Of a stretch of DNA of 64,000 nt, positions 19,066 through 27,624 are shown piece after piece. Below the pieces are notes generated by a model, which was not told the DNA's origin, made no database searches, and saw nothing but the letters and a program-made list of their open reading frames with translations. Each line of letters begins with the position of its first letter. The stretch's first letter is position 1. The position numbers and the translations under genes were made by a program. The stretch comes from Sphingobium naphthae (GTDB lineage: Bacteria; Pseudomonadota; Alphaproteobacteria; Sphingomonadales; Sphingomonadaceae): contig NZ_JAJGNO010000009.1 in the NCBI RefSeq assembly GCF_020782235.1, positions 62,001 through 126,000 on the forward strand, in the 5' to 3' direction.

Positions 19066-19098
19066 TCGCCCGCCGGAGATGGAAGCTCCGACGGGCGA
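19066..19098 (+). other. Intercistronic hairpin csgG / first curlin gene
   Basis: TCGCCCGCCGGAG (19066-19078) pairs with CTCCGACGGGCGA (19086-19098), one mismatch, no T tract. A second small hairpin follows at 19134-19155 (CCTGAAGTA with TACTTCGGG, loop GAGT), 40 bases before the curlin start. Probable mRNA processing or stability elements. Confidence 0.5.
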
Positions 19099-19194
19099 GC
19101 ATGAGTGAATGAATGAGCCACCAATCATGCGGCCCTGAAGTAGAGTTACTTCGGGACAGCATGGTTATCACCCTTTTCACAAGGAATGACAACC

Positions 19195-20787
19195 ATGAAA
19201 CGGACCATCTACACTACGGTTTCGGCCCTGGCGCTGCTGGCTGCGGCCCCCGCTCTGGCGCAGAGCAACGATTCCACCGTCACCCAGTCGGGCGACACGC
19301 AGACCGCGAGCGTCACGCAGAGCGGCGCCAATGACGTGTCCTTCGTGACGCAGGAAAACGCCAACAACACGGCCACGGTTTCGCAGGCTGGTGACACCGG
19401 CAGCTATTCCAACGTCCTGCAAACCGGCGCGGGCAATATCGCATCGGTGACGCAGGATGACGATGGCACGGGCGTCGCCCCGACCCAGACGTCGGAAGTC
19501 CAGCAGACCGGCAACGCCAACGAAGCGACCGTCCTGCAGACCCAGACCTCCTCCTTCGTGAACACGACCAACGATTCGACGGTCGTGCAGTCGGGCAGCG
19601 GGAATCTGGCGGAAGTGTCGCAGGCCGACGATGGCCAGTTTTCGAGCCTCTACCAGACCTCGGACGACAATATCGCCAATGTCAGCCAGGGCGTCGATGG
19701 TGCACCTGAAGGCGGTTCGCTGGGCACCACTTATGAAAACACGTCCTATGTCACGCAGGGCGGCGCCGGCGGCAACGACGCAAGCGTCATCCAGAGCGGC
19801 GCGGTCAACACTTCGTCGGTGAACCAGCAGGGGGCCGACAGCGTCGCGGACGTGCTGCAGAGCGGCGATGGCAATGATTCGACCGTCGCGCAGCTGGACG
19901 ACGCGGGCGGCACGGCCACGGTCACGCAGAGCGGCAACAACAATGATTCGACCGTCAACCAGACGTCGAACGGTTCGATCGCGGCGGTCAATCAGGCCGG
20001 TTCGGACAACCTGTCGGTGCTGAACCAGGGTCGCAACGACGGCAATCCGTTCCAGACCAACGGCCAGCAGGCGCTGATCACGCAGGGCGGTGACAACAAC
20101 CAGTCCTACGCGACCCAGAGCGGTTCGTCGGGCGACCTGAATGTCGACCAGTCGGGCGACAACAACCTGTCGGACGTCGTCCAGTCGGGCTTCGACAATG
20201 CGGCCGGCGACAACACCGGCATGGTCGGCGTCAATCAGGAGGGCAACAGCAACGAGGCCTATGTCACCCAGGCCGGCCAGCTGTCCGACGCCTTCGTCGA
20301 TCAGATCGGTAGCGACAACGATGCGTCGATCAACCAGAGCGTCAACAATGCTCCCAATCCCGCGGGTGGTCCCGATCCGCGCGTCGCCACCGCGTCGATC
20401 ACGCAGGAGGGCAGCAACAACAGCAGCACGATCGACCAATTCGGCGGTGATGGCACGATCAGCGCGCGTCTGATGGAAGCGAGCAGCAATCAGTCGGGCG
20501 ACAACAACCAGAGCACCATCTCGCAGACCAACACGCTGGTCGCGGGCGCAAGCTCGGGTAACTTCGCCAGCGTCGACCAGAGCGGCAACGACAATATCTC
20601 CACCGTGCTTCAGGATGGTGCACTGAACGAAGCCAGCGTCGACCAGAGCGGCAGCAACAACGAATCCTATGTCTCGCAGGCGGGCTCGGGTCACACCGCC
20701 ACCGTCACGCAGGGTTCCGACCTGAACAATTCGGTCGTCAATCAGACCGGCATAAACAACACGGCCACTGTCACGCAGGGCATGTGA
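19195..20787 (+). CDS. Curlin-repeat amyloid subunit, large copy 1
   Basis: Secreted protein of 530 residues made almost entirely of curlin-type repeats after a signal peptide ending PALAQ. The repeat unit reads S-x-V-x-Q-x-G-x-x-N-x-A-x-V-x-Q (for example NDSTVTQSGDTQTASVTQSG) and recurs throughout, with Gln, Asn, Ser and Gly at the positions that form the amyloid ladder. Enterobacterial CsgA has five repeats; this has several times more. The ATG at 19195 is chosen because AAGGA sits nine bases before it; an earlier ATG at 19186 abuts that site. Probable major fibre subunit. Confidence 0.9.
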   Translation: MKRTIYTTVSALALLAAAPALAQSNDSTVTQSGDTQTASVTQSGANDVSFVTQENANNTATVSQAGDTGSYSNVLQTGAGNIASVTQDDDGTGVAPTQTSEVQQTGNANEATVLQTQTSSFVNTTNDSTVVQSGSGNLAEVSQADDGQFSSLYQTSDDNIANVSQGVDGAPEGGSLGTTYENTSYVTQGGAGGNDASVIQSGAVNTSSVNQQGADSVADVLQSGDGNDSTVAQLDDAGGTATVTQSGNNNDSTVNQTSNGSIAAVNQAGSDNLSVLNQGRNDGNPFQTNGQQALITQGGDNNQSYATQSGSSGDLNVDQSGDNNLSDVVQSGFDNAAGDNTGMVGVNQEGNSNEAYVTQAGQLSDAFVDQIGSDNDASINQSVNNAPNPAGGPDPRVATASITQEGSNNSSTIDQFGGDGTISARLMEASSNQSGDNNQSTISQTNTLVAGASSGNFASVDQSGNDNISTVLQDGALNEASVDQSGSNNESYVSQAGSGHTATVTQGSDLNNSVVNQTGINNTATVTQGM

Positions 20788-20795
20788 TCGGCAAG

Positions 20796-20829
20796 GGGAT
20801 CAGCGTCGTGGCGACGCGGCGCTGATCCC
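20796..20829 (+). other. Intercistronic hairpin between the two large curlin genes
   Basis: GGGATCAGCG pairs perfectly with CGCTGATCCC, followed by TCCTTTC rather than a true T tract. It may protect the upstream message or act as a partial terminator that sets subunit ratios. Confidence 0.55.
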
Positions 20830-20859
20830 TCCTTTCACACAAGATAAAGGAACAAGATC

Positions 20860-22269
20860 ATGCAGCGCATCCTTCTTGCGAGCGCGTCGGCGCTCGCTTT
20901 CCTGGCAGCGGTTCCGGCGCTGGCCCAGAGCAACGGGTCGACCGTGACGCAGACCGGCACGGACGCCAATGCGACCGTCACCCAGTCTGGCGCCAGCGCG
21001 AGCTCCACCGTCACCCAGGGCGGCGACGGCAATGCGGCGACCGTTACCCAGTCCGGCACGGGTGCGGAGTCCATCGTCCTGCAGGACAATGGCACCGGCA
21101 GCTTCGGCAATGCCAGCGACGACGATAACAGCGCCACCGTAGACCAGACCGGCGACGCCTATTCGCGCGTCCGTCAGTATAATGACGATGCCACCGCGCA
21201 GGTGACGCAGAATGGCGACGGCAACAGCTCCGACATCCTGCAGACGGGCGACGATGACGACGCCTTCGTCAACCAGCAGGGCGTCGACCTGACGTCGACC
21301 ATCGCCCAGTCGGGCAGCGACAATGACGCCAATGTCAGCCAGAGCGGCGACACCAACCAGTCGGGCATCATCCAGAGCTCGGGCTCCAACGTCGCGATCG
21401 TGACGCAGGAAGGGTCGCTCAACGAATCGTCGATCCTGCAGAACGGGCTTGGCCTCAACACCGCCAATGTCGAGCAGACCGGCGAGGATAATGAGTCGCA
21501 GGTGACGCAGGGCGGCATCGCCAATGACGCGGGCGACGATGCGACGGTGCGCGGCGTGTATCAGAGCGGCGATCGCAATGTGTCGCGGATCAGCCAGTCG
21601 GGCGGCCTGCAGGACGCGATGGTGCGTCAGACCGGCGACGACAATGACTCGCAGATCACCCAGGGCGGATCGATCGGCGCGGCGCATTACGCCACCGTCG
21701 ATCAGAGCGGCAACGGCAATGACTCGGTCATCACCCAGGCCGGCGCCCTGTCCGACGCGATCGTCGACCAGAGCGGCGAGGACAATGACTCGTCGGTCAA
21801 CCAGGGCGTGCTGGGATCGCACCTGGCCGAGATCGACCAGTCGGGCGAAGGCAACAGCTCGAGCGTGACGCAATATGGCTGGAGCCAGGCCGCCTATGTC
21901 GACCAGGTGGGCGATGGCAATACGTCCTCGATCGACCAAGGCACCGCGCTCAACGGATCCGACCAATATGCATCGGTGATGCAGAGCGGCGACGATGGCC
22001 TGTCCACCATCATGCAGCGCGGGCAGAGCCAGGAAGCCGAACTGACGCAGGGCGGCGTGTCCAACGAGTCCTTCATCGATCAGTCGGGATCGGATCATCT
22101 GGCCGAAGTCACGCAGGACGGCGCCGACAATTATTCGTCGGTGATCCAGTCGGGCAGCGGCAGCAGCGCGACCGTCACTCAGACGACCGACCTGAACAAC
22201 AGCTGGGTCAACCAGAGCGGCAATGGTCATAGCGCGACCGTCGTCCAGGGTTCGGCCGGCGCAATGTAA
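20860..22269 (+). CDS. Curlin-repeat amyloid subunit, large copy 2
   Basis: A 469-residue paralogue of the preceding protein, with a signal peptide to PALAQS and then uninterrupted curlin-type repeats (S-x-V-x-Q-x-G-x-x-N/D pattern, for example NGSTVTQTGTDANATVTQSG). It has more Asp in the turn positions than copy 1, which suggests a different assembly behaviour or calcium/pH response. An AAAGGA site precedes the ATG. It probably co-assembles with copy 1. Confidence 0.9.
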   Translation: MQRILLASASALAFLAAVPALAQSNGSTVTQTGTDANATVTQSGASASSTVTQGGDGNAATVTQSGTGAESIVLQDNGTGSFGNASDDDNSATVDQTGDAYSRVRQYNDDATAQVTQNGDGNSSDILQTGDDDDAFVNQQGVDLTSTIAQSGSDNDANVSQSGDTNQSGIIQSSGSNVAIVTQEGSLNESSILQNGLGLNTANVEQTGEDNESQVTQGGIANDAGDDATVRGVYQSGDRNVSRISQSGGLQDAMVRQTGDDNDSQITQGGSIGAAHYATVDQSGNGNDSVITQAGALSDAIVDQSGEDNDSSVNQGVLGSHLAEIDQSGEGNSSSVTQYGWSQAAYVDQVGDGNTSSIDQGTALNGSDQYASVMQSGDDGLSTIMQRGQSQEAELTQGGVSNESFIDQSGSDHLAEVTQDGADNYSSVIQSGSGSSATVTQTTDLNNSWVNQSGNGHSATVVQGSAGAM

Positions 22270-22275
22270 GCGCAG

Positions 22276-22315
22276 GGCCTGCTCGCCCTTTCCCGCGGGG
22301 GAGGGCGAGCAGGCC
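22276..22315 (+). other. Strong intercistronic hairpin after curlin copy 2
   Basis: A 14-bp perfect stem, GGCCTGCTCGCCCT with AGGGCGAGCAGGCC, without a T tract, between the second and third curlin genes. Confidence 0.65.
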
Positions 22316-22340
22316 ATGTCCGCAGGCGATGGAGGCGATG

Positions 22341-22994
22341 ATGGGAAAGTTCGGCAGGATGGCGTTGGTGGCGCTGGCCGTGGCAGGGGCGATGGCGACG
22401 CAGCCAATCAAGGCGCAGCCCCACGCGACCGGCCCGGGCCTGCCCTATGTGCTGGAGCTTCCGGCGGCGAGCGGCCGCAGCGTCTATATCGAGCAGGTGG
22501 GATCCTATCATCGCGCGACGGTGGTGCAGACCGCCATGCGGGCGGCGGCGCAGGTCGAGCAGAGGGGCGCGCGCAATGTCGCCCATGTCGACCAGCGCGG
22601 CGAGACGGCAAGCGCGGCGATCCTCCAGCGCGGCGACGACAATGCGGCGCGGGTGACGCAGCAGGGCGCGGGACAGAATATGCTGAAGCTCGCCCAGATC
22701 GGTCATGGCAACAGCGCCGTGGTGGACCAGCGCGCGGTGGCGGCAAGCGGCAACCAGGCGACGATCGCCCAGTCGGGCAATGGCAACCAGGTCGCGCTGA
22801 CGCAGGATGGCGGCGACAACCAGGCGGCGCTGGCGCAGAACGGCGACAATAATGCGATGAGCGTCAGCCAGACTGGCGCGGGCAATCAATTGACCTGGAC
22901 GCAGGACGGCAATTACAATGCCGACCTGGGCGTTCAGCAGCAAGGCGGCAGCGCCATCGCGATCCACCAGACCGGCGGCGCTGGCGGCAAGTGA
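22341..22994 (+). CDS. Small curlin-repeat protein, likely CsgB-like nucleator
   Basis: A 217-residue secreted protein. Its signal peptide (to IKAQ) is followed by a non-repetitive stretch (GLPYVLELPAASGRSVYIEQ) and then curlin repeats (QSGNGNQVALTQDGGDNQAA). It is shorter and more basic and Ala-rich than the two large subunits, as expected of a minor, nucleating subunit. The start is set by GGAGG at 22331-22335; ATGs at 22329 and 22338 are also in frame. It is positioned after the major subunits in the same operon. Confidence 0.8.
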   Translation: MGKFGRMALVALAVAGAMATQPIKAQPHATGPGLPYVLELPAASGRSVYIEQVGSYHRATVVQTAMRAAAQVEQRGARNVAHVDQRGETASAAILQRGDDNAARVTQQGAGQNMLKLAQIGHGNSAVVDQRAVAASGNQATIAQSGNGNQVALTQDGGDNQAALAQNGDNNAMSVSQTGAGNQLTWTQDGNYNADLGVQQQGGSAIAIHQTGGAGGK

Positions 22995-23041
22995 GGAGAG
23001 GCGACGCGCGACCGGCGGGCGGGCGTCCATGGAGAGCGGCG

Positions 23042-23779
23042 ATGATGGGCTGTCCAAGCAGGATCGGGATGATGATCGCGTCGCTGATGGCGGCGTCGCC
23101 GTTTGCGGCCGCGGCGCAGGACACGGGCGCCCCGGCCTTGCAGGATGTCGGGCAGGTCGAGCAGATCGCCGATCCGGCCGCGCGCGTGCAACCGGCTCTG
23201 CCGGTCGATGACATCGTGACCTTTCGCAATGACGCGGCGCCGGCCATCGAGGCTCCGGTGCGGACCGAGGATAGCCGCCAGTCGGTGCAGGCGGTGCGTC
23301 AGCTGGGCCCGGCGGATGACGGCCGGCCCGTGACGCAGCTTTATCGCGGCGGGCGCACGGCGCAGCCCAGCGCGCCCTTGTCCTCGCCAGCCCAAGGCCG
23401 CACGGGCGCTGTCGAGGTGGTGGAAGGGCGCGATCGTTGTGATCCCGGGGCGGCCGATGCCGGCGCGCCGACGCAGTGCGCGCGCGTGATCGAGAAGCGC
23501 TCGGCCGAATTCACCAAGCCCGCGCCGACCGCCCTGTCGCCTGAACAGAAGCTGCTGGTCGAAGGGCGCATCCGCACCGACCATCTGGCGCCCGATCGCC
23601 GGCTCGCGACCCGGTCCGATGTCGATGATCCCGATTATCAGCAGGTCGCGGCCGCCGCGCTGCAGGGCGCGCCAGCCAGCGCGGGCGAGAAGCCGGCGCA
23701 GGAGGAGAGCGAGACGGAGGCGCAGGCGATGCAGAATGCGGTGGTCGGCGGGATCGTCGACATGGTCCAGCCGCGCTGA
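23042..23779 (+). CDS. Unrecognised secreted protein in the curli operon
   Basis: A 245-residue protein with a signal peptide (MMIASLMAASPFAAAAQ), then a Pro/Ala/Asp-rich, probably extended region, one Cys pair (DRCDPGAADAGAPTQCARVI) and an acidic C-terminal helix ending VVGGIVDMVQPR. No curlin repeats are present and it does not resemble CsgE, CsgC or CsgD. It sits between the nucleator-like gene and csgH with a two-base gap to csgH, so a role in curli export or anchoring is a reasonable guess. A GTG at 22991 would extend it across the previous stop but has no ribosome site. Confidence 0.65.
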   Translation: MMGCPSRIGMMIASLMAASPFAAAAQDTGAPALQDVGQVEQIADPAARVQPALPVDDIVTFRNDAAPAIEAPVRTEDSRQSVQAVRQLGPADDGRPVTQLYRGGRTAQPSAPLSSPAQGRTGAVEVVEGRDRCDPGAADAGAPTQCARVIEKRSAEFTKPAPTALSPEQKLLVEGRIRTDHLAPDRRLATRSDVDDPDYQQVAAAALQGAPASAGEKPAQEESETEAQAMQNAVVGGIVDMVQPR

Positions 23780-23781
23780 GG

Positions 23782-24138
23782 ATGGGGGCGATGCGCTGGA
23801 TGATCCTGCCCCTTGCGATCCTGTCGGGAGCAACGCCCATGCATGCCAAGCCGATGCCCGCCCGTCCGGTCGAAGCGGTGCTGACGCCGCAGGGGGACAT
23901 GGACGTGCTGACGGTCCGGGGGCTGTCGCCCGTGGCGGTGACGGGCAGTTATGCGCTGCGCGTCCTATCGGGCGCCCATGCGGGCAACCAGGCGGTGCAG
24001 CGCGGACGCGTGCACCTGGCCGCAAACCAGCCGGCAACCTTCGTGACGCTGCGCCTGACGCGATTTAAGAGCGCGGAACTGACCGTGCAGATCGACGGCC
24101 AGCCCGGTTATGACCAGCGAGTGACGCCGGCGCGGTAA
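23782..24138 (+). CDS. csgH: CsgH-like curli chaperone/assembly inhibitor
   Basis: A 118-residue secreted protein: signal peptide to about residue 22, then one beta-sandwich-sized domain with SPVAVTGSYALRVLSGAHAG and QRGRVHLAANQPATFVTLRL. This strand pattern and length match CsgH, the alphaproteobacterial periplasmic protein functionally equivalent to CsgC that prevents premature amyloid formation. It is the last gene of the curli operon. The assignment is by pattern and context. Confidence is moderate to good because no other curli gene is missing this role. Confidence 0.75.
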   Translation: MGAMRWMILPLAILSGATPMHAKPMPARPVEAVLTPQGDMDVLTVRGLSPVAVTGSYALRVLSGAHAGNQAVQRGRVHLAANQPATFVTLRLTRFKSAELTVQIDGQPGYDQRVTPAR

Positions 24139-24171
24139 GCGGCGAGGCGGGGAGCCCCCGCAACGCCCCCA

Positions 24172-27100
24172 TCAGATCAGTGCGAAGTCTGACAGCGCAA
24201 GCTGCGAAGGCAGAACGCCCGAGCCCAGGTCGGCAATGTCATGAATGGTCGCGTCGATCGTACCGCTCGCATCGGTGGTATAGTAGATGTGCGTGCGCCC
24301 GCCGGCCGTCGCGGCGGCGATGAACAGCCCAGCGCCAATGCCGCCGCCGCTGCTGTGATCGGCCAGGATCGCGCGCAGATCGTCGCCATCCATCACCGGG
24401 CCTTCATAGACAAAGAGATCCGCGTCGCCGAGGTCGGCGATGCCCGTCGCATCACCGCGCACCAGCGTGTCGAGCCGCCCGTCCGCCAGGGCGAAGCCGG
24501 TGGATGCGAAGGCCAGCCGATCCTCGCCAGCGGTGAAGTCGGTGACGCTGTCCCAGCCATGCCAGCGATCGGCCCACATGAACGTGTCCGATCCTGCCCC
24601 GCCAGTCAGCATGTCGGCGCCGGCATTGCCCTCCAGCCGATCCTGCCCCGCGCCGCCGAGCAGATGGTCGTCGCCAAGGCCGCCGTCGATGTCGACGCCA
24701 TAGGGCGCGGACAGCGCGCTGGCGTCGAGAACATCTTCGCCAGAGTCGCTGACGATTTCCAGTCGGCCGCCATGGGCGGTGGAGACGAGGGCATCGGTGA
24801 TCTCGAGGCTGTAGTCGGGCGACGTGAACTCTTCGTAGGACCATTCGATGAACGAATAATAGGCGTGCAATTCCACGCGCTCGATGCCCGAGACGCCCGC
24901 CAGCAGCGCCGCATCATAGATGTCGCCATAGTTCAGTATCAGGGTGTCGACGGAGGCGCCGTCTCCGCCGACGACGACGTCGCCCTCATCGAAGGAATTG
25001 CGGTAAAACAGGCCGGGTCCTTCGTAGAAATTGAAGTTGTCGGCGCCCGCTCCCCCGATCAGCCTGTCCTTGCCGCTGATGGTCAGGAAGGTCACGGCGT
25101 TGGACGCACTCACCGCCGACGCGTCGGCCTGGGCGCCGTGTTGGAATTGCAGTTCGATGTGATTGCCGCCGGTGGAAGCGATCAGCGTGTCGCCCAGAAG
25201 GATCCTGCTGTTGCTGCCGAGAAATTCGATCTCGCTGATGTTGCTGACCTGCGCGAAGTCGTCTTCGGAAAGCTGAACAGCGCTGCGGAAGGTCAGCACA
25301 TCGTTTCCGCCGTTGCCGATGATCCGATCGCGCTCGTTGAAATCCGCACCGTCGATCAGGATATGATCATAACCGGCGCCACCGATGAACGTGTCGTCCC
25401 CTTCGCTGAGATAGATGGTTTTGGACCAGGCGTTGCTGGCATCGATCCTGTCGTCGCCAGCCCCGTCGCTGATCGTATCCGGCATGTCGCTGGTGAGTTC
25501 GACGATATTGGCGCCGTCGGCCAGTTGAAGTTCGGCCATCACATTGTCCGAATTCCAGTTGGCCGCGGAAAAATGGCCTGCTGTCGTCAAGATCAGGCGG
25601 TCAGAGCTCCAGTAGGAATCGCCGCCATCGATGAAATCGGCACTGGTCAGATCCTCCAGGCGGAAGATGAACGTGTCGCTTCCGTAGCCGCTGATGAGAT
25701 GATCGTCCCCGGCGCCCGCGACTATCCGAAGCCCGTCGTGGAGATCGGCAGCGTCCAGCCGGTCGTCGCCGTCATTGAGCGTGATGTAGAAGTCGCCATC
25801 GAAGCCGCCGAAGCCGTAGGTGCGGGACAGAAGGATGTCATTGGATCCGTTGGCGAAAACAAGCTCCTCGACAAACAGGACCTTCGACCATTCACTGCTG
25901 GAGAAATCGAAGCTGCCCGCCGTTTCGAAGACGATCCGATCATGACCGCCATTGCCCTGGACGATATCGTTGAGCGTGAGGGCGTCTGCATCAAATCGGA
26001 AGCTGTCGTCCCCGGCTCCGCCCGACAGGTCATCGTCGCCCCGGCCGGCGGTGATGTCCGCATGATCGCTGAAGCCGAACAGGGTCGCATCTATCTTGTC
26101 GTCCCCGCCGTTGCCGATGACGCTGAAGGTGCGATCGGCGCTGGATCGGACGAGATGCGGGGCAAGCTGGACATAATTGGCGCCATCCGCGAGCGCGATC
26201 TGCTCGATGCCGGCCAGACCATCCCATATGTCTCCGAAGAAGGCGCCTGGCGCGGAGAAGATGGTCTGGTCGAACCCTGCGCCGCCGGTGACGCGGTCGC
26301 TGCGGTCAAGGCCGTTGGCGCCGAAATAGAAGCTGTCGTTTCCAGCCCCGCCGAGCAACATGTCGCTGCCGCGCCCTGCATGAACGTGGAGGTGGTCTAT
26401 CGCCGTAAAGCTCCAGGCGTTGATGCTGTCGTCGCCATCCGTTCCGGCCACGGTGACGGTGCGATCCTGCGCACTTGCCGCCCAATGCGCCGCGAGGCTG
26501 AGATGATTTGCGCCTTCGGTCAGTTCGATGCTTTCGATGCCCGAGACACCGGCCAGTTGCGCGCCGTAGAGACTGCCCGCGCTGGTCAGGATCAGGCGGT
26601 CAAGTCCCGCGCCGCCCCGGAGGCTGTCGCCGCCATTCAGGCCGTCTGCCGCGACGCGGAAGATGTCGTCTCCGCTGCCACCGATGAGGCTGTCGTCGCC
26701 CAGGCCCATTTGCACGTCGAGATGGTCGGCCGCGGTGAACCCCCAGGCGTTGATGCTGTCGTCCCCATCGGCGCCGATGACGGTAATCGTGCGATTTTCA
26801 GCAGTGTCCGCCCAGTGCGCCGCGAGGCTCAGATGATTGGTTCCCTGCGTCAGCTCGACGACTTCGATGCCCGTCACGCCTGCGAGTTGCAGCCCGTAAA
26901 GCCCGCCCGCACTGGTCAGCACCAGACGGTCGCTGCCGCCGCGGCCACGGATGGTGTCAGCACCGGTGAGGTCGTGGGCGGCAAGGCGGAAGATGTCGTC
27001 GCCAGTTCCCCCGACGAGCATGTCGTCGCCGCTCGCAGCGGAGATGTCGACGCTATCCTGGGCCGTGAACGTGAATGCGCTGATGACATCGTTGCCGCGG

Positions 27101-27393
27101 CCGCCCAGGACGGTGACCGTGCGGCCAGCGGCGGTGGCGGCCATATCCGCGGCCAGGATCAGCCGATTGGCGCCATGGGCGAGTTCCACCTGTTCGATGC
27201 CCGACACGCCCGGAAGCTGCCCATCGAATATGATGCCGGCAGTATCGAAGACGAGCCGGTCGATCGCAGAGCCGGTGCCGCCGACGATCGTGTCGCGATA
27301 GTCGATATGCGCGGTCTGGAAATGAAATATGTCGGCTTCCGCCGTGCCGAGAAAGACATCATCGTGATCGGGGGTGGATGTGAAGGTCGCCAT
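24172..27393 (-). CDS. Large RTX-type calcium-binding repeat protein, probably type I secreted
   Basis: A 1073-residue acidic protein with no N-terminal signal peptide. It is built from about seven long repeats of roughly 110-115 residues, each containing an RTX nonapeptide-like pair such as GGTGDDIFRLAAHDL then GRGGSDRLVL, followed by LAGVTGIEVVELTQGTNHLS. A cluster of canonical GGxGxDxL repeats (GGLGDDHLLGGAGQDRLEG) near residues 905-945 precedes the C-terminal region. The extreme C-terminus LALSDFALI fits a type I secretion signal. No ABC exporter genes adjoin it. It converges on csgH; function as an adhesin or surface-layer protein is a guess. Repeats 2 and 3 are clearly similar even at DNA level. 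Confidence 0.85.
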   Translation of the reverse strand: MATFTSTPDHDDVFLGTAEADIFHFQTAHIDYRDTIVGGTGSAIDRLVFDTAGIIFDGQLPGVSGIEQVELAHGANRLILAADMAATAAGRTVTVLGGRGNDVISAFTFTAQDSVDISAASGDDMLVGGTGDDIFRLAAHDLTGADTIRGRGGSDRLVLTSAGGLYGLQLAGVTGIEVVELTQGTNHLSLAAHWADTAENRTITVIGADGDDSINAWGFTAADHLDVQMGLGDDSLIGGSGDDIFRVAADGLNGGDSLRGGAGLDRLILTSAGSLYGAQLAGVSGIESIELTEGANHLSLAAHWAASAQDRTVTVAGTDGDDSINAWSFTAIDHLHVHAGRGSDMLLGGAGNDSFYFGANGLDRSDRVTGGAGFDQTIFSAPGAFFGDIWDGLAGIEQIALADGANYVQLAPHLVRSSADRTFSVIGNGGDDKIDATLFGFSDHADITAGRGDDDLSGGAGDDSFRFDADALTLNDIVQGNGGHDRIVFETAGSFDFSSSEWSKVLFVEELVFANGSNDILLSRTYGFGGFDGDFYITLNDGDDRLDAADLHDGLRIVAGAGDDHLISGYGSDTFIFRLEDLTSADFIDGGDSYWSSDRLILTTAGHFSAANWNSDNVMAELQLADGANIVELTSDMPDTISDGAGDDRIDASNAWSKTIYLSEGDDTFIGGAGYDHILIDGADFNERDRIIGNGGNDVLTFRSAVQLSEDDFAQVSNISEIEFLGSNSRILLGDTLIASTGGNHIELQFQHGAQADASAVSASNAVTFLTISGKDRLIGGAGADNFNFYEGPGLFYRNSFDEGDVVVGGDGASVDTLILNYGDIYDAALLAGVSGIERVELHAYYSFIEWSYEEFTSPDYSLEITDALVSTAHGGRLEIVSDSGEDVLDASALSAPYGVDIDGGLGDDHLLGGAGQDRLEGNAGADMLTGGAGSDTFMWADRWHGWDSVTDFTAGEDRLAFASTGFALADGRLDTLVRGDATGIADLGDADLFVYEGPVMDGDDLRAILADHSSGGGIGAGLFIAAATAGGRTHIYYTTDASGTIDATIHDIADLGSGVLPSQLALSDFALI

Positions 27394-27458
27394 GACGAGT
27401 CTCTCCCTCTGGTTCCAGCGTCCACGACACAGAACTTACCGTGTTTCATCGCGCGCGA

Positions 27459-27480
27459 CTATCACCCCGAGGGGGTAGAT
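27459..27480. promoter_or_regulatory. Dyad upstream of the RTX gene
   Basis: CTATCACCCCGAGGGGGTAG contains a perfect ACCCC-GAG-GGGGT core with CTA/TAG outer matches. It lies about 65 bases upstream of the RTX start in the divergent region shared with the M23 gene. It resembles operator sites of response regulators, but the cognate protein is unknown. Confidence 0.4.
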
Positions 27481-27546
27481 TGCTGGGGCTGGCCGGCCCC
27501 GCGCCGACGCGCAATTCACCGCATGGCAGACTCGGCTTCTCGCATC

Positions 27547-27561
27547 TTAATGCGGCTTTAA
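27547..27561. promoter_or_regulatory. CtrA-type box upstream of the M23 peptidase gene
   Basis: TTAATGCGGCTTTAA(C) is an exact TTAA-N7-TTAA, 63 bases before the M23 start. CtrA control would make sense for a cell-wall hydrolase used at division. Confidence 0.55.
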
Positions 27562-27624
27562 CCCCATAGGCTTCACAAGGGCCGCGCGGGCGCATATGCG
27601 GTTGGCGGGCGTCGCGGCGGACAG

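Noticed and set aside
19195..22269. A CRISPR-like array suggested by regular repeats
   Set aside because: The periodicity is protein-coding (codon-level variation, no fixed-length identical repeats or unique spacers), and no cas genes are present.
19177..22407. Two long minus-strand frames (about 500 residues each) across the curlin genes
   Set aside because: Repetitive antisense images of the S-x-V-x-Q-x-G repeats; no export signal or family, whereas the plus strand is unmistakably curlin.
24241..27561. A 1106-residue plus-strand open frame opposite the RTX gene
   Set aside because: No ribosome site or domain. The length comes from the biased, repetitive composition of the RTX gene on the other strand.
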